Positions 16,853 through 25,773 of a stretch of 64,000 nucleotides of DNA are shown here, in pieces. The DNA lies in the NCBI GenBank assembly GCA_020636405.1, contig JACJXW010000004.1, forward strand, positions 1,240,001 through 1,304,000. The letters run 5' to 3'. This DNA comes from Lewinellaceae bacterium. GTDB lineage: Bacteria > Bacteroidota > Bacteroidia > Chitinophagales > Saprospiraceae. The notes under the pieces were generated by a model. It saw only the letters and a list, made by a program, of their open reading frames with translations, was not told the DNA's origin and did not search any database. Positions within the stretch are counted from its first letter, which is position 1. The number at the start of each line of letters is the position of its first letter. The position numbers were made by a program, and so were the translations under genes.

Positions 16853-17926
16853 CTATTCCTTAACCAGTTTGATCTGGTGGGTTTCCGTCAGGATGACATA
16901 AAGGCCATTCGGCATATCGGCGGTGCCGACCTGGTGGGTGCCAAAGGAGAGGCGTCCCTGGCGCACCACTCTTCCGCTTGCGTCCACCATTCGATAAACC
17001 TGGCCATCTAACGATTCCGGCACACGGAGGGTGAGTTCTTCCCGGAATGGGTTGGGAAAAGCTTCCAGTTGGCTAATGCCCTCCAGGCTGCTGAAGAAGG
17101 CAGGGTCATCACTGCCCGGATTTTCGCGGTAATAGGAACTACAACCGGAGATGGGCGGGGTACTCATATATTCACAGTAATAGGCCCCCCAAACACCGCA
17201 GCTGTTCTTTGCGCGAACGCACATGTTGTATCCGCTGTTTTGGGGCAATTGCGGCCCGTAGTTGTTATTGGAGTAATAAGTGCCGTACCCTGTCCACTGG
17301 TACTGTACTGCACCGGGAACGGAGTTCACATAGGTGTTCCAGGTACAGTTGTAGGTGTTGGGAGAGGACAGGTAAATATCGGTGGGGGCGGCTGGTGGGT
17401 TGCCCCCGCATACGGTGAAACTGCCGGTTGCGGTCGAGTACCATCCCCAGTTCCACGGTTGGCTGGAGGTGGGATAGCCGTATCCGTACCACTTATAAAC
17501 CTTTACGATGAAACTGCCATAGCCGTTGCATGGAGCGTCGTTGGGTATTCTGATGCTGATGTTCAGGCTTTTGAAAGAACTGGAAGGGAAAGAGTAGAAA
17601 ACACCGGTTTCCCAGATGTTGTAATTGCAGTCCCCTACCCCCAGCCTTTTGGGGTAGATAGAACCGTAGTTCGGCATGGTAATACTGGAAATGTCCCCGT
17701 AACAACCGGCGTAACCGAAAGTCGGGCACCAGCAAAGGGGTACGTTGCCGCCGTAATTGTCAAAATCGAAAGCAAAATAACCTGGTCCCAGATTGCCTAC
17801 GCTGACATTAACGGTGACGATGTCGCCGGGGTTGCCACAACTGGCGGAAGCTGGTTGCGCGTAACCTGCCAATAAGCCGATGAACACGGCCAGTCCTAAG
17901 TTTTTGAGATGTTTAACACATTTCAT
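16853..17926 (-). CDS. T9SS-secreted Tyr/Gly/Asn/Cys-rich protein
   Basis: 357 residues. The signal peptide ends near ASASC (about residue 28). The mature part (29-270) is unusually rich in Tyr, Gly, Asn, Trp and Ser, with clusters such as VYKWYGYGYPTSSQPWNWGW and GYGTYYSNNNYGP, and holds 12 cysteines in the exported region, an even number that would allow disulfides. A short fibronectin-like stretch (PAAPTDIYLSSPN) lies in the middle. The last 75 residues are a T9SS type A sorting domain (LEAFPNPFREELTLRVPE, then NGLYVILTETHQIKLVKE). I recognise no enzyme. Composition suggests an adhesive or matrix protein on the cell surface. It is monocistronic. Confidence 0.8.
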   Translation of the reverse strand: MKCVKHLKNLGLAVFIGLLAGYAQPASASCGNPGDIVTVNVSVGNLGPGYFAFDFDNYGGNVPLCWCPTFGYAGCYGDISSITMPNYGSIYPKRLGVGDCNYNIWETGVFYSFPSSSFKSLNISIRIPNDAPCNGYGSFIVKVYKWYGYGYPTSSQPWNWGWYSTATGSFTVCGGNPPAAPTDIYLSSPNTYNCTWNTYVNSVPGAVQYQWTGYGTYYSNNNYGPQLPQNSGYNMCVRAKNSCGVWGAYYCEYMSTPPISGCSSYYRENPGSDDPAFFSSLEGISQLEAFPNPFREELTLRVPESLDGQVYRMVDASGRVVRQGRLSFGTHQVGTADMPNGLYVILTETHQIKLVKE

Positions 17927-18260
17927 AATACAACCTTGTTTTATGGTGAATAAAATGTTTACTCATCCATGCAGGCTTGCCCCTACCGGCAAGCCCTTTT
18001 GGGTGCTTGCACTCAGTTGCCACCAAGGTTGAAACGCTGTAACGAAAACAGCCGGGTAAAGAAATTAAATACTCGAGGACTGAAGCTGAAAGCGCTACGG
18101 GGAAAGTGCTCCCCGCTGGATACTCTTGTAGTAGTGTTGCGTTTTTTCGTTCAGGCAGGAATGACCTGGATAAATATATGGATTATTTTTTATTCATCAT
18201 TATTCCATATGGAAAAAAATGTCACCTGAAGAATTTTGCAGTTTCCCGCTGAAAGAGCAG
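17927..18260. other. Non-coding gap with one hairpin
   Basis: 334 bp between the 16853 gene (starts at 17926, minus) and the 3' end of the Sua5 gene. GGCTTGCC (17974-17981) pairs with GGCAAGCC (17988-17995) and is followed by CTTTT, a weak plus-strand terminator shape or a leader hairpin for the minus-strand gene. I see no gene; the small open frames here lack start context. Confidence 0.5.
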
Positions 18261-19211
18261 TCAGGCAGCGGCCCTTCTCAGGCGGTCATTGATCGCCCGT
18301 CCGAGCCCTTCCTCCGGCAGCAATTCTGCCAGGATGATATCGAGCTGCAGGGCATCGAGGCGGCGCATACCGGCGAAAAGGTTGCGGGCGGCTTCCGCCA
18401 GGCCTCCGGTGGGGGATAGGATGAGTTGACGTTCGGGCGGGAGGCCGGGTATCGCTCTTTTGAACGTGATTACGCCGACTTTTTGCCCCCGGTATCGGGG
18501 CAGGAGGCTTTCGATGTCGCCCAGTACAACCGGGGCGGAGGGAGCATAGTGGCTCTTCAGCATCCCCGGCGCTTCCGGGTTGGAGGAGGAGTGGGGGCGG
18601 ACAAATACCGGGCCCACAACGGCCTCGATCTCTTCGACGGCAATGCCGCCCTTGCGGTACACTACCACTTCGCTTCCATTTTCAAAACCCACGATCGTAC
18701 TCTCCAACCCTACACGGCAGGGGCCGCCGTCGAGAATGTAAGGGATCTTTTCTCCCAACTGGTCTTCTACATGCTGAGCGGTGGTGGGGCTGATGTAGCC
18801 AAAGGGATTGGCACTGGGCGCCGCCAGCGGAAATTCCAGAGCGGCGAGCAGTGCCTGCGTCATGGGGTGGGCAGGGATGCGTACGGCTACCCGGGGAGAG
18901 CCGGCGGTTACGATATCCGGGATGACATCCGATTTGGGCAGCAACAGGGTGAGCGGCCCGGGCATGAAGCGCCGGGCGAGTTGCAGGGCAGGTTCCGGCA
19001 TTTCGGACGTTAGGGCCGCTATGCGTTCCAGGTGGCTGGTGTGTACAATCAGCGGATCGAAGGAGGGGCGGTTCTTTACTTCGAAAATGGTGGACACCGC
19101 TCTGGGGCTCAGCGCATTGCCCGCCAGGCCGTAGACGGTTTCCGTGGGGATAGCGACTACGGCTTCCGATCTCAACAACTGTATGGCGTAACTCAGGTCA
19201 GTGCCGATCAT
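18261..19211 (-). CDS. L-threonylcarbamoyladenylate synthase, Sua5 type
   Basis: 316 residues. The YrdC domain (1-200) makes threonylcarbamoyl-AMP from threonine, bicarbonate and ATP for the universal t6A37 modification of tRNAs reading ANN codons. Visible motifs are AIPTETVYGLAGNAL, KNRPSFDPLIVH, RRFMPGPLTLLL and LDGGPCRVGLESTIVG. Residues 225-316 are the C-terminal Sua5 domain (MLKSHYAPSAPVVLGD), so this is the long Sua5 form rather than short TsaC. Start at 19211 follows from the family's N terminus. A very large hairpin begins only 18 nt upstream of the start codon, in what should be the leader. Confidence 0.94.
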   Translation of the reverse strand: MIGTDLSYAIQLLRSEAVVAIPTETVYGLAGNALSPRAVSTIFEVKNRPSFDPLIVHTSHLERIAALTSEMPEPALQLARRFMPGPLTLLLPKSDVIPDIVTAGSPRVAVRIPAHPMTQALLAALEFPLAAPSANPFGYISPTTAQHVEDQLGEKIPYILDGGPCRVGLESTIVGFENGSEVVVYRKGGIAVEEIEAVVGPVFVRPHSSSNPEAPGMLKSHYAPSAPVVLGDIESLLPRYRGQKVGVITFKRAIPGLPPERQLILSPTGGLAEAARNLFAGMRRLDALQLDIILAELLPEEGLGRAINDRLRRAAA

Positions 19212-19228
19212 TTCCGATTTGATAACCC

Positions 19229-19335
19229 TTAAAAAATAAGTTCACTGATCTTGAAATGTGGTGAAGGCTGGAAGCCCGTCAGGGCTGAAGACTAGCCACA
19301 TTTCAGGATCTCCAAACAGTGAACTTATTTTTTAA
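19229..19335. repeat. 107-bp near-complete hairpin upstream of the Sua5 gene
   Basis: Outer arms are a perfect 19-bp inverted repeat (TTAAAAAATAAGTTCACTG at 19229-19247, complement at 19317-19335). Inside, GATC-TGAAATGTGG pairs with CCACATTTCA-GATC, and the centre holds AGCCC-GTCA-GGGCT. Almost the whole segment can fold into one hairpin. It could be a MITE, a translational block for the Sua5 gene, or a protein-binding site. Confidence 0.75.
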
Positions 19336-19628
19336 TCACTGCTTAATGAATTGGGCGGCAAAGTTCCGGTATTTTTTTAAATATCGGAAAGGTTTTGGAA
19401 TGATGCTGTGGATGCTAGGCTGCCCGTCTAAGGTTGGACACTATTGATAGCCGAGAAGTGGTGTAATGCCCGAAGCCACTCCGACTTCCGACGGTCCTTT
19501 CGCGTAAGGCGAGGGCGAGCTCCGGGGCACTCGTTTCGCTGATGCCAGGAGGGCAGCCCCTTAGGGCCGGGAACTTCCCCTTTGTACACTGCACATTCCT
19601 GTTCTGCTTCGCTCCAAGAAAGCGGTTT

Positions 19629-19674
19629 GCACTTTTTTGTCGCGCAAAAAAGCACTTTTTTGTCGCGCAAAAAA
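19629..19674. repeat. Tandem duplication of a 23-bp palindromic unit
   Basis: GCACTTTTTTGTCGCGCAAA plus AAA occurs twice head to tail (19629-19651 and 19652-19674) and is followed by GTGC, so the second unit closes a palindrome with 10-bp arms (GCACTTTTTT and AAAAAAGTGC). It lies inside the 757-bp module. Confidence 0.85.
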
Positions 19675-19810
19675 GTGCAAAAAACGCTGGAAGCTCCACA
19701 GGCGGCGCGTTTACGCCTGGTATTACCGGGTAGCGAGGTATTGGCGCCTGCCCTTGATGTCCGGGATTGCCCTTTTTCAGGTGCTGTGCCGGTTTCCGGA
19801 TTTAAGCGGG

Positions 19811-19840
19811 GCCACGGCACTTCGCCTGAAGTGCCGTGGC
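19811..19840. repeat. Perfect 12-bp stem-loop
   Basis: GCCACGGCACTT (19811-19822) pairs perfectly with AAGTGCCGTGGC (19829-19840) around a 6-nt loop, near the middle of the 757-bp non-coding module. It has no T-run, so it is not a terminator. Confidence 0.85.
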
Positions 19841-20163
19841 CATGGTTTTGCAGGTTGTCGGCTCCTGGCAGGAAACCGCCAAGGCACGTTCCTTGCCTTC
19901 AACAGCAGGGAATGGCCCTGTAGTCCTTGTCTTCTGCCCAACGCTTTCCTTTAGGGAAAAAGGGCGCTTGTGGCCGCTTGGGAGCCGTCCATTGCACAGT
20001 GGTAGCTGCCGGGCAGGAGCTCCGGGCAGTGCCCAAAAAAGCCGCCCCGGAACTGGCCCTTTTGTTCTGCGAAAGGACCGTCCGACTTCCGACTTCCGAT
20101 TTCCGGCCAATGCTAGATGGGCAGCTGGATGCTACGCCCTGCGGGCATCCACAGCATCCGGCC

Positions 20164-21372
20164 CTATCCCCTTCTATCCAGGTACCTGAACCCTGCCCAT
20201 ACCAGTACACAAAAGCCCATGATCAGGTACCATAAGGTGGAAAAGCCAAAGTGTTCGGCTACCTGCAGTCCGATGTTGGGCGCGGCGATGTGGGCGATGG
20301 AATAGGTCATCGAAAATAGCGCCATGTACTGTCCCCGGTTTTTGTCGTTCGTAAAGTTCAGGGCCATGCTTGCCAGGAAGGGCAGGCTCAGCATTTCCCC
20401 CAGCGTCATGAGGATCATGCAGGCGAAGGCTATGCCTGCCACCGGCCCAAACAGGTTGAACAATAGATAGGAAGCCCCGATAAGCAGCGTGCCAACGCTG
20501 ACCAATTGGGGGATCCGAAAGCGCTTTTCGGCCACAAAGATCAATGGCATCTCCGTGATGGCGATGATCAGCCCGTTCAGGGCCATCAGGCGCCCGATCA
20601 TGCCCTCGTCCAGCGCTATTTCCTGTTTGAAAAAAACAGGCAGTGTGCCGAACAGCTGCATAAAAGCAATGCCATTCAGTAAGGTCAGGAACAGAAAGGC
20701 CAGGAATGCCCGGTCGCGGTAGGCGGAACCGGCCACCAGCACGGCCCCGCTGTTGTCTTCACCCTGGGTATTGCTTACCGGTTGTTTTTCGGGTAAGGCA
20801 AAGCGAAAAAAGAGAGCGGCGGCCATGCAGGTAAGGCCATCGGCCCAGAAGAGCAGGCCGTAACCCAAGCTGACGGCCAGCAAGCCCCCGATTGCCGGGC
20901 CGATGGCCCAGCCCAGGTTGATCGCCAGGCGCAGCAGCGCCAGGGCGCGGGTGCGGTTCTCCGGCTTGCTGTAGGCGGCGATGGCCGACATATTGGCCGG
21001 CCGGAAAGCGTCGGCAATGGTACTGGTAATGAACACCACCCCGCAGATACCCCAAAGGCTGTTGACGTATCCCAGCGTAATGAAGGCCAGGCCGCTGAGC
21101 AGGAGTGACCAGAACTGTACCTGGTAAAAGCCGATCCTGTCGGTCAGCCGTCCTCCGATGTAGGAGCCCAGCACCGAGCCGGCTCCGAAAAAGCTCATGA
21201 CCCAGCCGGCCTGCCCCAGGCTATAACCTTTGACCTGAGTGAGGTAGACCGATAAGAACGGAATGACCATGGTGCCGCTCCGGTTGATGAGCATCACTGC
21301 AGATAACAGCCATACCGCGCGCGAGAAACCGCGGAAGGAGTTCCGGTAAAGGGAAAGTGTTCTCTGTACCAT
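20164..21372 (-). CDS. MFS family transporter
   Basis: 402-residue permease with about twelve hydrophobic segments. The first cytoplasmic loop has the MFS signature as GSYIGGRLTDRIGFY (about 70-84), and the second half begins after a hydrophilic loop (LPEKQPVSNTQGEDNSGA, about 190-210). The pattern matches the DHA1-like sugar/drug efflux group (MFS_1). Substrate cannot be read from sequence. The start at 21372 is followed by a basic, non-cleaved N terminus (MVQRTLSLYRNSFRGFSRAV). Convergent with nothing; its 3' end abuts the 757-bp repeat module and its 5' end faces the hybrid kinase across 528 bp. Confidence 0.9.
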   Translation of the reverse strand: MVQRTLSLYRNSFRGFSRAVWLLSAVMLINRSGTMVIPFLSVYLTQVKGYSLGQAGWVMSFFGAGSVLGSYIGGRLTDRIGFYQVQFWSLLLSGLAFITLGYVNSLWGICGVVFITSTIADAFRPANMSAIAAYSKPENRTRALALLRLAINLGWAIGPAIGGLLAVSLGYGLLFWADGLTCMAAALFFRFALPEKQPVSNTQGEDNSGAVLVAGSAYRDRAFLAFLFLTLLNGIAFMQLFGTLPVFFKQEIALDEGMIGRLMALNGLIIAITEMPLIFVAEKRFRIPQLVSVGTLLIGASYLLFNLFGPVAGIAFACMILMTLGEMLSLPFLASMALNFTNDKNRGQYMALFSMTYSIAHIAAPNIGLQVAEHFGFSTLWYLIMGFCVLVWAGFRYLDRRG

Positions 21373-21900
21373 GTCGGGTGTCGATTTGTTGCCTTCCTTT
21401 GAGAAAAACCGCCTGGGTTACAGCTGCTTTCCGGGCGAATCCTAAAGGGCAGTTATTTGGTATGTTCTAAACTTTACCCCATTAAAGCCGGAATAGTTCC
21501 ACACCTGGGTGGGGTTTGGGGAATTTTTAGCAACGTGGGGGATCTCCCGCGTATATGCCCGGGCTTGATGAGCAGCCGGCTGCGGCCGAAACAAGCGCCA
21601 AGCCGTCTTATTGAATAGATTTACAAGATGGAGACAGCCATGGCAGCACAGTTTTATCGGAGTTCCGGCAATCCGCGCCGGGAGATATTCGCCCCTGCTT
21701 TGGATTGTCCGCAGATCCACTCCGGGCTTCTTCCGGGCAATGCGCCGGCGGCAGGGTGCAGATACCGTCGAAGGAACCTGGCAAAGGGCAGAAGAAAAAG
21801 TGCCTGCTCTGCGGGCTTCAGGAAAATGGCCTATTATTAATGAAAAAGTCTCCGACGCTGTCGTATATTAGACTGAACCCACTCATCAAATGGATAGATC
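21373..21900. other. Divergent intergenic region
   Basis: 528 bp between the divergently transcribed MFS gene and hybrid kinase gene, so it should contain both promoters. I find no exact TAnnTTTG box. Two short open frames (plus 21628-21840, minus 21442-21720) have atypical composition and no family resemblance, so I call no gene. Confidence 0.5.
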
Positions 21901-24900
21901 ATGAAAAACGGGTGTAAATATAGTTTGGCCTTGTTGTTCTTTATCCTTGGCGTTTCAATGGGCGCCGCTCAGGCACCCGACAGCCTCAAAAAGGGTGTTC
22001 AGGTACAGCCGCCGGCACCTGAAGCGCCCGAAAAGAAAAAAAAGTTTCAGGTAAGGATTCCCCGAATAAACCTCGAAAAGGAAAGAGACAGCCTTGTACG
22101 GGTAGGAGAGCAGCTCTTTGATAAGGCGAAGGGCTTTATAGATAAGGTAGACATTCCACCGGTGAAGGATATGATCCGCCCCAACCGGGAGGTCAGCCCG
22201 GCGGATCAGGTAGCTTTGGATTCAGCCATGCGGGCTATGGATGAAGCGCTGCAATATCTCGAACTGGAGGGGGACGCTGCTAAGATCACGGTGATCAAGG
22301 AAACTATAGGCGCCGTGCACCAGGCCAGCGGCAGCAATAAGGTCGCTCTGGACACCTACATGGAAGTGCTGGAGTCCGCCGAACTCTCCGGAGACCGGGA
22401 ACGCATCGCCAATGCCAAGTTCAACATCGGCAACATCTACTCCGATGAGGGCAACTACCGAAAAGCCCGCCCTTATTATGAACAAGCCCTCGTGGGCTAC
22501 CGGGAACTGGCCAAAACCCGCCGCCGTAGGGAAATAGAAGAAAAGCTACCCCTGCTGTACGTCAACCTCGGCAAATGTTACCAAAATATGGGCGAGCCGG
22601 AAAAGGCCCTACAGTTCTACAACCGAGCCCTGGCTGCCAGTGAAAAACTCGGTAACCGGGACGACAGCGGCTACGCATACAATAGTATCGGAACCCTGTA
22701 CCGAGACCAGAAGGACTGGCACAAGGCCATGGAATTTCATGAGAAAGCGCTGGCGCGCTATGACTCCATCGGCAACGAATACGCCAAAGCAGTAGAGTAC
22801 AATAACATGGGCGGCATTTTCATGGAGCGGGGCGACCTGGCCCGGGCCGACGCCCTCTTTCGCAAAAGCCTGGAGATGGCCCAGACGGTGAAGTCCAGAG
22901 AGCAGGAAAAGGAGGCTTATCTGCAGTTGTCGAAGAACGCTGAAAAAAAGGGGCAAATGAACGAGGCGCTGAGCTATTTCCAAAAATACCAGCAGCTAAA
23001 AGACAGCCTGGCCCTGGAGGAGCGAAAACGGCAGGTGGCCCTTTTGGAAAGCCGCTACGACGCAGAACGCAAGGAGGCCGAGATCCAGCGCCTGGAAAAG
23101 GAAAATGCCCTGAGTGAGCTGAATGCGCGCCGGCAGCGTGCGATCCGAAACTATGCCCTGGCCGGGGCCGGTTTCATGCTGCTCTTAGCCTTCTCCATCT
23201 GGCAGCGCAACCGCTACCGCCGACAAAAAGAGAAGGCGGCCCTCGAGGAACAAAGAGTGGCTCAGTTTCAGAAGCTGGACCAACTCAAGGACGACTTTCT
23301 GGCCAATACTTCCCACGAATTGCGCACCCCCCTTAACGGCATCATCGGCCTGGCCGAATCCCTTCTCGAAGGCGCCGGCGGCAGGTTGCCCAGGGAAGCG
23401 GCCAATAACCTCCACATGATCGCTGCCAGCGGACGCCGCCTGTCCAGCCTGGTCAATGATATCCTCGATTTTTCCCGGATCAGAAGGAACGACCTTCCCC
23501 TGAACCTTCGCCCGGCCGACTTGTTTTCGGCTTGTGATGTGGTGCTAGCCCTCTCCAGCCCTCTGGCTGAAAGCAAGGGCATCAAACTGTACAACCAGAT
23601 CCCCAGGAGGATATCCCTGGTGGAGGCCGACGAAAATCGTTTACAACAGATCCTGCACAACCTGGTGGGCAATGCCATCAAGTTTACCGAGGATGGATCG
23701 GTGCGCATCACTGCTGAGGAACGGGACGGGGTGGTGGCCGTAACCGTCTCCGATACCGGGATCGGCATTCCGGCCGATCAACATGAGTCCATTTTCAATG
23801 CGTTCGAACAGGGCGACGGCTCGGTAGCCCGTGAATACAGCGGTACCGGATTGGGGCTGACAATAACCAAACAACTGGTCGAATTGCATAAGGGTACCAT
23901 CAGCTTGAAATCGGAACCAGGGAAGGGAAGCCAGTTTACCTTTACGCTGCCCATCAGCCGGGCCGAAGAGCGGTTAGCCCCGCATCTCGGGGAAGCCTCC
24001 GGGAGAGGTGTTCCGGTTGGCCGGCTTCATGACAGCGGATGGGATGATGCCCTAACCATGGGCGCAGTCGCCGAACAGCCAATGGCAACAGTTGCCGTTC
24101 CGGTAGAAAACACATCCCGCATTCTCATCGTCGACGACGAGCCAGTCAACCTGAAAGTGCTGGAAAACCATTTGCGCCTGCAGGGCTACGTCGTGGAAAA
24201 GGCAAGTAGCGGCAGCCAGGCGCTGGAGATCATACAGCGCAGTAAACCCTTCGACCTCGTCATCCTGGATATTATGATGCCCAAGATGTCGGGGTATGAA
24301 GTTTGCCAGAAGATCCGCCAAACCTACCCGCCCAGCAGCCTGCCCATTGTGCTGCTCACTGCCAAGAACCGGGTGGCCGACCTGGTGGAGGGTTTCCGGG
24401 CGGGAGCCAACGATTATATACCTAAGCCATTTTCCCGGGACGAGCTCCTGAGCCGAATACGGACACACCTCAACCTCTGCCGCATTCACCAGGCCTCAGG
24501 GAAGTTTGTCCCCTTCGAGTTCCTTCGTTCCATCGGGCGGGAGAGCATTACCGATGTGTGCCTGGGCGACCAGGCCGAGAAGATCGTCACCGTACTGTTT
24601 TCCGACATTCGCGATTATACCACGCTGGCGGAAACCATGAGCCCTTCCGACAACTTCCAGTTCGTCAAATCGTTGAATGGCAGAATGGGGCCTATCATCC
24701 AGGCGCAGCAGGGCTTTGTTAACCAGTACCTGGGCGACGCGATCATGGCGATCTTCCCGGGCCAGCCTACCCACGCCCTGCGGGCGGCAGTAGATATGCA
24801 ACGCAACCTGAGCGTGTACAACCAGGAACGGCTCAAAAGGAACCGAAAGCCCATCCAGGTCGGCATCGGCATGCACACCGGGCCCTTGATCATGGGCGTC

Positions 24901-25353
24901 ATTGGCGACGAGCGCCGGATGGACGCCGCCACCATTTCCGATACGGTCAATACGGCCTCCAGGGTGGAAAGCCTGACCAAGTACTACGGGGCATCCATCC
25001 TGCTTACCCAGGACAGCCTCAGCCAGATCGAGGAGCCGGGTGCTTTCCACCTGCGTTACCTCGGCCAGGTACAGGTCAAGGGGAAAAATGAACCTGTAGG
25101 CATTCTGGAGTGCTTTGATGGCGATTCTCCGGAACAGGCAGAGAAGAAACTAACTTCCCTGGACGTCTTTCAGCAGGGGCTGGATCTGTACCTGGCTAAA
25201 GATTTTTCCGGCGCCCTCAATGCCTTCCAGCAGGTGCTGGGGGAAAACCCTGAAGACAGGATCGCTCAACATTTCCGGGCAAAGGCTGTCCATTATTTAA
25301 ATGAACCGGTGCCGGAAGGATGGACGGGGGTGGAGATGATGAGGGGGAAGTAG
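21901..25353 (+). CDS. TPR / hybrid histidine kinase / receiver / class III cyclase
   Basis: 1150-residue signalling protein. A signal-like N terminus (1-23) exports a sensor of TPR repeats (about 130-370); a coiled coil precedes one membrane segment (418-435), and the rest is cytoplasmic: HisKA with His472 (FLANTSHELRTPLNG), HATPase (NAIKFT, DTGIGIP, GTGLGLTITKQL), receiver with Asp790 (LVILDIMMPKMSGYE), and a class III nucleotide cyclase (about 895-1075). Cyclase metal ligands Asp902 (FSDIRDY) and Asp946 (YLGDAIMAIF), plus Asn1017 and Arg1021, are kept, so it looks active. The usual adenine-reading Lys is Gln942 (NQYLGD), while Asp1014 is kept. A TPR-like tail ends it. It converts an extracytoplasmic signal to phosphotransfer and a cyclic nucleotide; a Crp/Fnr gene at 40146 is a possible but unproven reader. 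Confidence 0.92.
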   Translation: MKNGCKYSLALLFFILGVSMGAAQAPDSLKKGVQVQPPAPEAPEKKKKFQVRIPRINLEKERDSLVRVGEQLFDKAKGFIDKVDIPPVKDMIRPNREVSPADQVALDSAMRAMDEALQYLELEGDAAKITVIKETIGAVHQASGSNKVALDTYMEVLESAELSGDRERIANAKFNIGNIYSDEGNYRKARPYYEQALVGYRELAKTRRRREIEEKLPLLYVNLGKCYQNMGEPEKALQFYNRALAASEKLGNRDDSGYAYNSIGTLYRDQKDWHKAMEFHEKALARYDSIGNEYAKAVEYNNMGGIFMERGDLARADALFRKSLEMAQTVKSREQEKEAYLQLSKNAEKKGQMNEALSYFQKYQQLKDSLALEERKRQVALLESRYDAERKEAEIQRLEKENALSELNARRQRAIRNYALAGAGFMLLLAFSIWQRNRYRRQKEKAALEEQRVAQFQKLDQLKDDFLANTSHELRTPLNGIIGLAESLLEGAGGRLPREAANNLHMIAASGRRLSSLVNDILDFSRIRRNDLPLNLRPADLFSACDVVLALSSPLAESKGIKLYNQIPRRISLVEADENRLQQILHNLVGNAIKFTEDGSVRITAEERDGVVAVTVSDTGIGIPADQHESIFNAFEQGDGSVAREYSGTGLGLTITKQLVELHKGTISLKSEPGKGSQFTFTLPISRAEERLAPHLGEASGRGVPVGRLHDSGWDDALTMGAVAEQPMATVAVPVENTSRILIVDDEPVNLKVLENHLRLQGYVVEKASSGSQALEIIQRSKPFDLVILDIMMPKMSGYEVCQKIRQTYPPSSLPIVLLTAKNRVADLVEGFRAGANDYIPKPFSRDELLSRIRTHLNLCRIHQASGKFVPFEFLRSIGRESITDVCLGDQAEKIVTVLFSDIRDYTTLAETMSPSDNFQFVKSLNGRMGPIIQAQQGFVNQYLGDAIMAIFPGQPTHALRAAVDMQRNLSVYNQERLKRNRKPIQVGIGMHTGPLIMGVIGDERRMDAATISDTVNTASRVESLTKYYGASILLTQDSLSQIEEPGAFHLRYLGQVQVKGKNEPVGILECFDGDSPEQAEKKLTSLDVFQQGLDLYLAKDFSGALNAFQQVLGENPEDRIAQHFRAKAVHYLNEPVPEGWTGVEMMRGK

Positions 25354-25358
25354 TAACC

Positions 25359-25614
25359 CCGACGCCGCCTTTCCCATTCGATACCCAAATTTGGGTATGT
25401 AAATTTTGTAACTATCTAGCAATTCGCCGTTCGCTAAACGCTGCCTCAAAACCCGGATTTAGGGCAAAGAACTGGTTTCTTGAGCTTGGATTCCTGCAAT
25501 TAGGGGCATAGTGCTGCGAATAGCGAACCGCTAAAAGCGAAATGCTGATAGTTACTAAATTTTTCGGCATTCATACTTGCAATACCCGTGTTTACAAGGG
25601 AAAGGCGGTGTCGG
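25359..25614. repeat. Split 17-bp inverted repeat enclosing repeat copy 2
   Basis: CCGACGCCGCCTTTCCC (25359-25375), 6 nt after the hybrid-kinase stop, pairs with 25598-25614 with one G-T wobble. Between the arms lies copy 2 of the dispersed repeat. This looks like a terminator-type hairpin whose loop received the element, or the outermost layer of a nested fold. Confidence 0.6.
25409..25555. repeat. Dispersed 147-bp repeat, copy 2
   Basis: Starts GTAACTATCTAGC and ends GCTGATAGTTAC, a terminal inverted repeat with one extra base on the left; pairing extends outward into flanking AAATTT (25401-25407 region with 25557-25562). The core from AATTCGCCGTTCGC to GCGAAATGCTGA matches copy 1 (1399-1547) with about four internal differences. 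The outer terminal bases differ from copy 1 yet pair within this copy. It lies downstream of the hybrid kinase gene. The rest of 25354-25773 has no gene. Confidence 0.8.
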
Positions 25615-25773
25615 CCCTGTGGGCGGATGAATAATCCGGGTTTGGGCAAAGTTATAGGATATGCTTTGGAAAGGCCAGGACAGTTTCCAGGGCGTGATCA
25701 CGCCCTTCCTTCTTCCTTTATCGAGCTAATTGTTTTACAAGGTGCTGGTTTTAAATAAATAATGGATGCTCAG

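Larger units (their letters stand above)
19402..20158. repeat. 757-bp non-coding module bounded by inverted repeats
   Basis: The ends carry GATGCTGTGGATGC (19402-19415) and its perfect complement (20145-20158), plus GCTGCCCGTCTA near 19419 opposite TAGATGGGCAGC near 20115. Inside are two facing copies of a unit with GACGGTCCTTTCGC, 17 nt, then TCCGGGGC (forward about 19489-19527; reverse about 20045-20083). The interior is full of hairpins and a tandem duplication. No open frame looks like a protein. Probably a decayed or non-autonomous mobile element, or an assembly of palindromic repeats. Confidence 0.6.

Noticed and set aside
21628..21840. Small plus-strand gene in the MFS-kinase gap
   Set aside because: Very Arg-rich, no start context and no family resemblance; likely spacer.
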